NCBI GenBank assembly: GCA_016401345.1
Contig: JAEACG010000001.1
Coordinates: 372,001 to 436,000, forward strand
Source: Fictibacillus nanhaiensis
Lineage (GTDB): Bacteria; Bacillota; Bacilli; Bacillales; Fictibacillaceae
Direction: 5' to 3'
Length of the DNA stretch: 64,000 nucleotides
In this document: piece after piece, positions 36,547-43,180 of the stretch
Layout: each line of letters begins with the position of its first letter
Numbering within the stretch: position 1 is the first letter of the stretch
The notes under the pieces: model-generated
The model's input: only the letters and a program-made list of their open reading frames with translations
The model's database searches: none
What the model was told of the DNA's origin: nothing
Position numbers and translations under genes: made by a program

Positions 36547-37209
36547 TTAATCGTGTATCTTTACTACTTGTTGAACAATCGGGAGAGAATTTAGTTCGTT
36601 AATGATGATCTCATCTGCATTCTGATCGATCTCAATAACCATCAAAGCTTCTTTCCCTTTTTCTTTTCTTGATACTTCCATATGACCAATATTGATCTCG
36701 TGCTTAGCTAATATATTTGCCACTCCTGCTATCGCTCCATATTTATCATTATGAACGATCAAAAGAGCTGGGTGATTTCCAGATAAACGCAGTTCAAACC
36801 CATTAAGCTCTGTAATCTCAATTTTCCCGCCACCGATCGAAATTCCCACTACTTCAATTTTATCGTCGTCATCCCCAATAATTACACGAGCTGTGTTTGG
36901 ATGGTCCGTGATAGCATCTTCGGCGGTCATCTTTACTTCGATACCCTCTTGCTTCGCGATTGTAAGCGCATCCACAATTCGAGTATCAAACGTGTCATAA
37001 TCTAGGATTCCGCCAACGATCGCAACATCCGTTCCGTGACCACGATAGGTTTTTGCAAAAGAGCCATAGAACGATATGGTTGCATATTTAGGTTTCCTTC
37101 CGAAAAGACTTCTCGCTACTCGACCGATGCGCGCCGCGCCGGCTGTATGTGAACTAGAAGGCCCAATCATAATGGGACCGATAATATCAAATACACTTTT
37201 ATATTTCAT
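36547..37209 (-). CDS. sdaAB: L-serine dehydratase, beta subunit
   Basis: N-terminal serine-binding region (MKYKSVFDIIGPIMIGPSSS, HTAGAARIGRVARSLF) and a C-terminal ACT domain (about residues 148-218). An open frame extends 21 codons upstream, but the start at 37207-37209 has AAGGAG seven bases before it and matches the B. subtilis protein (220 aa). It is first in sdaAB-sdaAA-recG. Confidence 0.96.
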   Translation of the reverse strand: MKYKSVFDIIGPIMIGPSSSHTAGAARIGRVARSLFGRKPKYATISFYGSFAKTYRGHGTDVAIVGGILDYDTFDTRIVDALTIAKQEGIEVKMTAEDAITDHPNTARVIIGDDDDKIEVVGISIGGGKIEITELNGFELRLSGNHPALLIVHNDKYGAIAGVANILAKHEINIGHMEVSRKEKGKEALMVIEIDQNADEIIINELNSLPIVQQVVKIHD

Positions 37210-37247
37210 AACGTTCTCCTTCAAGTTGCGTTTTTTCCCATAAAAAT

Positions 37248-37297
37248 AAGTATTCCCTCTTAACTTTATCATACTTTAAGTTTAAGAGAGAATACTT
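37248..37297 (-). terminator. Terminator of asp23-fakA
   Basis: A long 17-bp stem with few mismatches (AAGTATTCTCTCTTAA / TTAAGAGGGAATACTT on the minus strand), a loop of about 13 bases, and ATTTTTAT after it. It begins 9 bp after the fakA stop. Confidence 0.9.
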
Positions 37298-37305
37298 TTC
37301 ATTTT

Positions 37306-38988
37306 TTACTCTACTGATAAGATGAATGAATAGATCGGCTGCTTACCGTTATGAATTTCAGCTTCCGCATCGGGATACTTTTCTTCAATAAATTCAGCAA
37401 GTTCCTGTGCCTCTTCCTCAGAGCTATCTTCACCATAGATGATCGTAACGATCTCTGAATCTTCATCGAGCATATTTGAGAGTAGTTCTTTCGTTACTTC
37501 TTGTTTGTCTGTCTTAGAAGTTAGAATTTTTCCTTCTGAGATTCCCATAAAGTCACCTTTAGCAATTTCAACACCATCGATAGATGTATCACGAACTGCA
37601 TAAGTAACTTGGCCTGACTTAACAGAAGTAATGGCTTCGTTCATCTTCTTTTCGTTCTCTGCCATATCAGCAGAAGGATTGAAAGCTAATATAGAAGCGA
37701 TACCTTGTGGCACTGTTTTTGTGCGGATGATCACAACTTCTTCATCAACAACACTTGCAGCTTGTTCAGATGCCATGATGATATTGCTGTTATTCGGAAG
37801 GATGAACACTTTCTCTGCGTTAACCTCAGAAATTGCTTTTACGATATCTTCAGTACTTGGGTTCATCGTTTGTCCACCTTGGATAACTGATGCGCCCATC
37901 GATGAAAACATATCTTCGATTCCTTCACCCATTGCAACTGTAACGATTCCGTATTCCTTTTTCTTCTCAGGAGTAGGAATAGATTGTGAGTATGAAGGAA
38001 TCACTTCATTCTCGCTCTCTAGAATCGCTGAGTGCTGCTCACGCATGTTTTCGATCTTGATGTTGATCAAGCTGCCATAACGATGTGCAAGTGTTAGCAT
38101 ATTACCAGGTTGCTCCGTATGGATGTGAACCTTTACCACGTCTTCATCAGCAACGACTAGTAAGGAATCACCATGTTGACTTAACTCATTACGGAAGTTG
38201 ATCTCATCGAATGGATTACTTTTTATCTTTTTATCTTCGAACCTTACCATGAACTCTGTACAATATCCGAAATGGATATCTTCCGTCTTCATGTGCATCT
38301 GTGCTTTATGATGCTCTGCGTTAACAAGTTCGCCCATCGAAGGAGCGTTAACAGATACTTTCGGCAGCTCTTTGCCTTCAAGTACAGCTAAAAACCCTTC
38401 ATAAACAGTGACTAACCCTTGTCCACCAGAATCAACAACGCCAACTTCTTTTAGAACCGGAAGTAGATCAGGAGTACGGTTTAAGGAAGCTTTCGATTCT
38501 TTAACAAGCTCTTTCATAATGTATAGAATATCGTCTGATTTTTTAGCTTCTTTAACTGCTTTTTTTGCAGCGTCTTTAGCTACAGTTAAAATCGTACCTT
38601 CTACTGGTTTCATAACTGCTTTATAAGCAGTTTCTACACCTTTATCAAATGCATTGGCAAATTCAGCAGCGTTAATCGTCTCTTTTCCTTCGATTGATTT
38701 AGAGAATCCTCTAAACAACTGTGAAAGAATAACACCAGAGTTTCCACGCGCTCCCATTAATAAGCCTTTAGCAAAAGCACTGGCAACAGCGCCAATTTGA
38801 CTAGACGTGTTTTTTTCTACTTCTTTTGCACCAGAAGTAATCGTTAAGTTCATGTTCGTTCCTGTATCGCCATCTGGTACAGGGAAAACATTAAGTGCGT
38901 CGACCATTGCTGCATTCCGTGTTAAGTTTGAAGCACCCTCGAGTACCATTTTTGAAAACTTTTTTCCATCTAATACTTTTAAAGACAC
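37306..38988 (-). CDS. fakA: FakA (YloV), fatty acid kinase ATP-binding subunit
   Basis: Phosphorylates exogenous fatty acids presented by FakB carriers. The N-terminal DhaL-like kinase domain (about 1-200) has NVFPVPDGDTGTNM and MGARGNSGVILSQ; middle and C-terminal domains bind FakB. At 560 aa it is slightly longer than B. subtilis YloV. GTG start at 38986-38988, seven bases after GGAGG. It follows asp23 by 15 bp, as in most Firmicutes. No FakB is in the window. Confidence 0.96.
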   Translation of the reverse strand: MSLKVLDGKKFSKMVLEGASNLTRNAAMVDALNVFPVPDGDTGTNMNLTITSGAKEVEKNTSSQIGAVASAFAKGLLMGARGNSGVILSQLFRGFSKSIEGKETINAAEFANAFDKGVETAYKAVMKPVEGTILTVAKDAAKKAVKEAKKSDDILYIMKELVKESKASLNRTPDLLPVLKEVGVVDSGGQGLVTVYEGFLAVLEGKELPKVSVNAPSMGELVNAEHHKAQMHMKTEDIHFGYCTEFMVRFEDKKIKSNPFDEINFRNELSQHGDSLLVVADEDVVKVHIHTEQPGNMLTLAHRYGSLINIKIENMREQHSAILESENEVIPSYSQSIPTPEKKKEYGIVTVAMGEGIEDMFSSMGASVIQGGQTMNPSTEDIVKAISEVNAEKVFILPNNSNIIMASEQAASVVDEEVVIIRTKTVPQGIASILAFNPSADMAENEKKMNEAITSVKSGQVTYAVRDTSIDGVEIAKGDFMGISEGKILTSKTDKQEVTKELLSNMLDEDSEIVTIIYGEDSSEEEAQELAEFIEEKYPDAEAEIHNGKQPIYSFILSVE

Positions 38989-39003
38989 AAAACTTCCTCC
39001 TAA

Positions 39004-39366
39004 CTAAGGGGTTGTCACCCTGACACCCTGAACGTAGATATTGACTGAGTCAACCGCCAAACCAAGCATTTGATCCAGGGTATATTTCACTTTGTTCTGA
39101 ACGTTATGAGCCACTTCAGAAATCTTTGTTCCATAACTAACGATGATGTACATGTCAATATGTACTTCATCCTCTTCTTGTCGAACAACGATCCCTCGGG
39201 AGAAATTTTCACGTCCTAAAAGTTCAGTTATTCCATCCTTTAATTGCTTCCTTGATGCCATGCCAACAATTCCGTAACAATCAATTGCTGCTCCACCGGC
39301 TATAGTGGCAATTACTTCATTAGAAATATCAATTTGACCATAGGTTGTTTTCATTTCAATGGACAT
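39004..39366 (-). CDS. Asp23/Gls24 family protein (YloU)
   Basis: A 120-aa envelope-stress-associated protein. The Asp23 domain spans IDISNEVIATIAGGAAIDCYG to the C-terminus, with VHIDMYIIVSYGTKISEVA in the middle. It is consistently upstream of fakA. A -35-like TTGACA lies at 39467-39472 on the minus strand, but its -10 is poor. The function is unknown beyond membrane-stress links in relatives. Confidence 0.93.
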   Translation of the reverse strand: MSIEMKTTYGQIDISNEVIATIAGGAAIDCYGIVGMASRKQLKDGITELLGRENFSRGIVVRQEEDEVHIDMYIIVSYGTKISEVAHNVQNKVKYTLDQMLGLAVDSVNIYVQGVRVTTP

Positions 39367-39505
39367 GCTTATATCCCCCTTTAATTTGTTAAATGGCTAA
39401 CAAATATTTTACTATACATCAGCCTATTTTGAAAGGACTACTACATTTCACACTATGTAAATAGTATTGTCAAGGAAATTTACTTGAAAACCTTTTACGA
39501 ATATG

Positions 39506-39534
39506 TTGCATTGCTACTGAAGTCATGCTAATAT
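39506..39534 (+). promoter_or_regulatory. Promoter of rpmB
   Basis: TTGCAT (39506-39511), 17 bp, TAATAT (39529-39534) preceded by TGC (extended -10), about 67 bp before the rpmB start. Confidence 0.7.
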
Positions 39535-39600
39535 TATTTAGTATTTAACATACGATTGAATTGATGCAAAGCTTTTTTGCTGTAAAGGAGGTTCACCTAC

Positions 39601-39789
39601 ATGGCTCGTAAATGTTTTATTACTGGAAAAGGACCTAAAACTGGTAACAAGCGTTCTCACGCAATGAACAAATCAAAGAAAAGCTGGGGAGCTAACGTCC
39701 AAAAGGTTCGTATTCTTGTGGACGGAAAGCCTAAACGCGTATACGTATCTGCTCGTGCCCTTAAATCTGGCAAAGTTGAACGTGTATAA
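39601..39789 (+). CDS. rpmB: 50S ribosomal protein L28
   Basis: A 62-aa basic ribosomal protein, [20 protein letters not shown] onwards. The zinc-binding cysteine set seen in some L28 paralogues is absent; only Cys5 is present. It is transcribed opposite to its neighbours, as in B. subtilis, with AAAGGAGG seven to eight bases before ATG, its own promoter and its own terminator. Confidence 0.98.
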   Translation: MARKCFITGKGPKTGNKRSHAMNKSKKSWGANVQKVRILVDGKPKRVYVSARALKSGKVERV

Positions 39790-39791
39790 AT

Positions 39792-39819
39792 AAAAACAGC
39801 AGCAACCGCTGCTGTTTTT
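39792..39819 (+). terminator. Terminator of rpmB
   Basis: A perfect 12-bp stem (AAAAACAGCAGC / GCTGCTGTTTTT) with a four-base loop, followed by TT and further T, directly after the rpmB stop. Confidence 0.95.
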
Positions 39820-39861
39820 TTCTTTGCCCAAAAAGCTCTTTGATGACCAAAATAGATTCAA

Positions 39862-39945
39862 GCGGACAGTATTTTTAAAAAAGTCGACAGTAAAAAGCTG
39901 AAAGCGGACAGTATTTTCTTTAAACTGGACAGTAAATCATCCAAC
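39862..39945. repeat. Tandem 21-bp-period motif array (GGACAGTA), four units
   Basis: GACAGTA recurs at 39865, 39886, 39907 and 39928, exactly 21 bp apart. Units 1 and 3 (GCGGACAGTATTTT) are nearly identical in their first 14 bases; units 2 and 4 share GACAGTAAA. A fifth, degraded unit in register (CTGGAGCGG at 39946) runs into sequence like the end of the palindromic element. It lies between two terminators, so neither rpmB nor spoVM needs it. Confidence 0.75.
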
Positions 39946-39970
39946 CTGGAGCGGAAAGCAACTACTTTCA
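39944..39970 (-). repeat. Possible remnant of the palindromic element
   Basis: The 27 bases ACCTGGAGCGGAAAGCAACT plus ACTTTCA resemble one end of the four full copies (ACCTG..CGGAAATCAACCACTTCA). Nothing else of the element follows. Because part of it is also in register with the 21-bp array, the assignment is uncertain. Confidence 0.4.
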
Positions 39971-39987
39971 TAGAACCACTCATAAAA

Positions 39988-40027
39988 AACAAACAAAAAA
40001 AGCGCACAGGCGCTTTTTTTGTTTGTT
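39988..40027. terminator. Bidirectional terminator between rpmB and spoVM
   Basis: A perfect 18-bp stem with a four-base loop; the arms include AAAAAAAGCGC and GCGCTTTTTTT, so a T run follows the G/C core on either strand. It overlaps the spoVM stop codon. Confidence 0.93.
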
Positions 40028-40106
40028 ATCCTTTTTTGAAAGAACCTAAGACGGCACGTACGAAGCCTCCCAAAAATTTAGGAAGTTTAATGGTATAAAA
40101 TTTCAT
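40026..40106 (-). CDS. spoVM: SpoVM, stage V sporulation protein M
   Basis: A 26-residue amphipathic peptide that recognises the convex forespore membrane and anchors SpoIVA and the coat. The sequence MKFYTIKLPKFLGGFVRAV, then LGSFKKG, differs from B. subtilis SpoVM at only a few positions. The ATG at 40104-40106 follows GGAGGAGGGG. Upstream (40107-40200) is a short leader with a 16-bp palindrome (40167-40182) and a 7-bp long-range complementarity ending next to the ribosome-binding site. I could not identify the expected sigma-E promoter. Confidence 0.96.
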   Translation of the reverse strand: MKFYTIKLPKFLGGFVRAVLGSFKKG

Positions 40107-40210
40107 CTTACCCCTCCTCCAGGCCCATAAAAAATGATAAGAGCTAAACAATAAATACTTTATTCCCCTTTTTATAAAAAGGTGCTTTGGGGCCTGTATT
40201 CCGTGATTTT

Positions 40211-40855
40211 TTAATCACGGCTCTTTACCATCAATATTATGCCGGAGTCAAAAGAATAAGTACCACTTTTATTTACAAGCTCATTGGAAACACATAACGA
40301 TGAACCAGCCTGAAGTTTAGCTTGGTCTAACGGGTATTTAAATCCCTCTAAGGTGATGCCTGTTACTTCTTCACTTTGAGCCAGAAATGAGATATATGAG
40401 TATCTGTGATCTTGCTCAATTTCATAACATCCAGGTAGATGAAGTGAGATCTCATTCCTTGTATCCTTAATCCTTACATCTGCATGATTATTCCGACTTT
40501 TAAATAAAAGTTGGATGTTCATCAGTTCGTGATCTAACCTTCCACCAGTGGCACCGAATATGAGTATTTGTTCTGGATTCTGTTTCAACGCCCACTCTAA
40601 TGCGATCTCCATGTCAGTGGAATCTTTTTCTGATCGGTATTGATTCACTTTTATCGAAGAGTTCATTATACTTCTTCTCTCATCATCTGAAACAGAATCA
40701 AAGTCACCAAATGCATACAGTGGAAAGATATCATTTCTCAATAAAAAGAGGGTTCCTCTATCGACACCGATCCAAATATGATCAGATGATAGATCATATG
40801 GCTTCAAATCAGGAATCAAATGCTCCGGACCTCCTGCAACTATGCTTATCTTCAT
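40211..40855 (-). CDS. thiN: Thiamine pyrophosphokinase
   Basis: Converts thiamine to the cofactor TPP. Visible motifs are WIGVDRGT, FGDFDSVS (about residues 50-57), SEKDSTDMEIAL and IFGATGGRLDHELMN. At 214 aa it matches B. subtilis ThiN (YloS). It overlaps thiT by 4 bp (ATGA), so uptake and activation of thiamine are translationally coupled under the TPP riboswitch. A hairpin (CCGTGATT / AATCACGG, 40201-40220) covers its stop but lacks a T run. Confidence 0.96.
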   Translation of the reverse strand: MKISIVAGGPEHLIPDLKPYDLSSDHIWIGVDRGTLFLLRNDIFPLYAFGDFDSVSDDERRSIMNSSIKVNQYRSEKDSTDMEIALEWALKQNPEQILIFGATGGRLDHELMNIQLLFKSRNNHADVRIKDTRNEISLHLPGCYEIEQDHRYSYISFLAQSEEVTGITLEGFKYPLDQAKLQAGSSLCVSNELVNKSGTYSFDSGIILMVKSRD

Positions 40856-41421
40856 GCTGCTTGATGGCGACCGTTATGAGCAGCGTGCAGTAGTTTAGGA
40901 GCTGTGTTTGTTAGTAGTATAACGACTAGAGCAGTAATCCCGAAAATAACGACCATGAACGACCCGTTGTATAAGAACGAATAGAGCCATATGTTCATCT
41001 CTTCTGCTAGATCACTAAAGAATATAACCCCTGATAATACATGTGAGATCGTTCTTAACAAGCAACCTACGAAAATTCCTATAACCATCAAGAACGTTCT
41101 CTTGCTGGCACCTTGAGTGATAGACGGTGCAAATGCCCCCGCAACGCCCGCTAGAGCGAACGCTAACGGATAGTCTAAGATCATCTGTGCTGGATGAATA
41201 ACGTAAGGATTCACAAGAAGCTGAAGCAGTCCTACAGCTAAGCCTGTAAGCACCCCTGCCTTTAGCCCTCTTCTAAAAGCCATTAAAAAGATTGGAACCA
41301 TCTCTAACGAAACAGAACCACCTTGTGGCCAAGGACCAGCAAATTTAATTAAACCTAAAATCAATGATAAAGCAGACATGATAGCGATTTCTGTTAATAA
41401 TGATATGTTGTTTGTTTTCAT
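40852..41421 (-). CDS. thiT: ThiT, thiamine-specific ECF transporter S component
   Basis: Membrane substrate-binding subunit used with the shared EcfA/A'/T module. The 189-aa protein has about six hydrophobic helices. Its N-terminus (LTEIAIMSALSLILGLIKF) carries the AxxxA motif that contacts EcfT, and GGSVSLEMVPIFLMAFRRG and NPYVIHPAQMILDYPLAF are typical of ThiT. In B. subtilis thiT lies elsewhere in the genome; here it precedes thiN and carries a TPP riboswitch. Confidence 0.93.
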   Translation of the reverse strand: MKTNNISLLTEIAIMSALSLILGLIKFAGPWPQGGSVSLEMVPIFLMAFRRGLKAGVLTGLAVGLLQLLVNPYVIHPAQMILDYPLAFALAGVAGAFAPSITQGASKRTFLMVIGIFVGCLLRTISHVLSGVIFFSDLAEEMNIWLYSFLYNGSFMVVIFGITALVVILLTNTAPKLLHAAHNGRHQAA

Positions 41422-41461
41422 ACATGATAACCCCCTATTTTCTATGCTAAAAGAAAAACAA

Positions 41462-41496
41462 AAAAAGCAACCGGCATGTGAGCTCGGTTGCTTTTT
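41462..41496 (-). terminator. Riboswitch-controlled terminator before thiT
   Basis: A perfect 12-bp stem (AAAAAGCAACCG / CGGTTGCTTTTT) with an 11-base loop and a T run on the minus strand, between the TPP aptamer and thiT. Confidence 0.9.
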
Positions 41497-41511
41497 AGAT
41501 ATACATTCAAA

Positions 41512-41621
41512 AAGTCATACGACTCCACATCCCTACGCAGGTATGATCCAGCTTCAGGTTCAAAGGGTCGGGAGAACACTCCCCTCTCAGCCCTTTAAAG
41601 GACTCCCCCTGTGGTTGCTTA
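41512..41621 (-). promoter_or_regulatory. TPP riboswitch (THI element) controlling thiT-thiN
   Basis: The minus-strand sequence contains the THI-box hallmarks GGGCTGAGA and TGAACCTGAAGCTGGATCAT, followed by ACCTGCGTAGGGA. P1 is formed by CCACA (41614-41610) and TGTGG (41529-41525). TPP binding should favour the downstream terminator. The 5' flank AAGCAACC copies the left arm of the terminator, so it could pair with GGTTGCTT as an antiterminator. Confidence 0.93.
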
Positions 41622-41640
41622 TTTAATTTTCTTTAATCAA

Positions 41641-42288
41641 TTATACACCACGAATGGCTTTTATTGCATCCTTTAAATCTTTCTTCCCATAAATGGCAGA
41701 ACCAGCAACTAATACATTCGCACCAGCTTCCACACAAAGACGAGCTGTTTCTGGATTTACGCCGCCATCAACTTCAATCTCAACGTTCAATCCTTGTGTT
41801 TGTACGAGATCGGACACTTCTTTGATCTTGGGCACTACGCTCTCTATGAACGCTTGTCCACCAAAACCAGGATTAACAGTCATTAGCAATACAAGGTCAA
41901 CATCTTGTATTATGTGTTTGATAGAATCGACTGGTGTTGCTGGATTAATCACCACACCCGCTTTTACACCTTGTTGTTTAATAAGTTGAACCGTCCGATG
42001 TAGATGAGGTGATGCTTCAACATGCACAGAAATAATATCAGCACCTGCTTTTGCAAACTCTTCAATGTATCGATCTGGATTTTCAATCATGAGATGTACA
42101 TCTAACGGAAGTTTTGTAACAGGTCGGATCGCTTGAACAACAAGTGGCCCAATCGTGATGTTTGGTACGAAATGGCCATCCATCACATCAACATGAATAT
42201 AATCAGCACCCGCTTCTTCTACAGCTTTTATATCATCGCCTAACCTTGAGAAGTCAGCCGACAGAATAGATGGAGCTATTTTAATCAT
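41641..42288 (-). CDS. rpe: Ribulose-phosphate 3-epimerase
   Basis: Interconverts ribulose-5-phosphate and xylulose-5-phosphate in the pentose phosphate pathway. It is a TIM barrel with [14 protein letters not shown] at the N-terminus, metal-binding [11 protein letters not shown] and LDVHLMI, catalytic VNPGFGGQ and VDGGVN. Length 215 aa. Its ATG overlaps the rsgA stop by one base. No terminator separates it from the thiT riboswitch; TATAAT occurs across its stop (41640-41645) and may be the thiT -10. Confidence 0.97.
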   Translation of the reverse strand: MIKIAPSILSADFSRLGDDIKAVEEAGADYIHVDVMDGHFVPNITIGPLVVQAIRPVTKLPLDVHLMIENPDRYIEEFAKAGADIISVHVEASPHLHRTVQLIKQQGVKAGVVINPATPVDSIKHIIQDVDLVLLMTVNPGFGGQAFIESVVPKIKEVSDLVQTQGLNVEIEVDGGVNPETARLCVEAGANVLVAGSAIYGKKDLKDAIKAIRGV

Positions 42289-43178
42289 CAGTACCTCCGT
42301 TTTTGATCTTTAATTTCTTGTAAAAAACTTACGTAATGGTCGTAGCGGAACTTTGGAACGACTCCGTCATCTACCCCTTTTTTAACTGCACATTTCGGTT
42401 CAGACGTATGTGAGCACCCTCTAAATTTGCAATCGCCCCGAAGCTCGTCCATTTCTGGGAAGTACATCGATAAGTCTTCCGCTTCAATATTTAAGAAATC
42501 TAGCGAGCTGAACCCAGGCGTGTCAGCAACTAAGCCATTACCAAAGAGAATGAGTTCCACATGACGAGTCGTGTGCTTCCCTCGGCCTAAATGGCTTGAA
42601 ATCTCATTTGTCTCAAGCATAAGCTCTGGATTGATCGCATTCAAAAGGGAAGATTTACCAACTCCGGACTGCCCTGCAAACACGGTAACTTTATCTTTGA
42701 AAAGTGGATAGAACATTTCAAGACTATCATCTGTTTTCGTCGAAGTTGGAATGACTTCGTAACCTAATGTTTTGTACGCCTCTATATAATGGTTGATTTC
42801 CTCGATCTCTTCAGGTTTCTGTATAAGATCCATTTTTGAGATACAAATAACAGGTAAGATATCGTTCGCTTCAATATGAACAAGGAAGCGGTCTAATAAA
42901 AGCGTGCTAAAATCTGGTTCAGTAGCTGAAAAAACTAGAATGGCTTGATCCACGTTCGCGATAGGAGGACGAACTAGCTCGTTTTTGCGTTCCTTCACAT
43001 CAAGAATGTATCCATCTGTAATGTTGCTTGACTCGTATTCTACCCAGTCCCCTACCAATGGATTTACTTTCTTTTTGCGAAAATTACCTCTTCCTCTGCA
43101 TTGGAAAACTTCAGCCTTACCATTTTCCTTAACGTAATAAAAACCAGCGAGCGCTTTAACAATTCTTCCTTCAGGCAT
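42288..43178 (-). CDS. rsgA: RsgA (YloQ), ribosome small-subunit GTPase
   Basis: Circularly permuted GTPase that checks late 30S maturation. N-terminal OB fold ([10 protein letters not shown]..., about 1-70), GTPase with permuted motifs: ISKMDL (G4), [13 protein letters not shown] (G1, about residue 168) and DTPGFSSL (G3, about 215). C-terminal zinc knuckle with Cys and His in [14 protein letters not shown]. Length 296 aa. It lies 2 bp after prkC; RsgA homologues are known PrkC phosphorylation targets. Confidence 0.97.
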   Translation of the reverse strand: MPEGRIVKALAGFYYVKENGKAEVFQCRGRGNFRKKKVNPLVGDWVEYESSNITDGYILDVKERKNELVRPPIANVDQAILVFSATEPDFSTLLLDRFLVHIEANDILPVICISKMDLIQKPEEIEEINHYIEAYKTLGYEVIPTSTKTDDSLEMFYPLFKDKVTVFAGQSGVGKSSLLNAINPELMLETNEISSHLGRGKHTTRHVELILFGNGLVADTPGFSSLDFLNIEAEDLSMYFPEMDELRGDCKFRGCSHTSEPKCAVKKGVDDGVVPKFRYDHYVSFLQEIKDQKRRY

Positions 43179-43180
43179 GC

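Noticed and set aside
39862-39945. CRISPR-like array
   Set aside because: The repeated unit is only 7-9 conserved bases at 21 bp spacing; there are no 24-37 bp repeats, spacers or cas genes.
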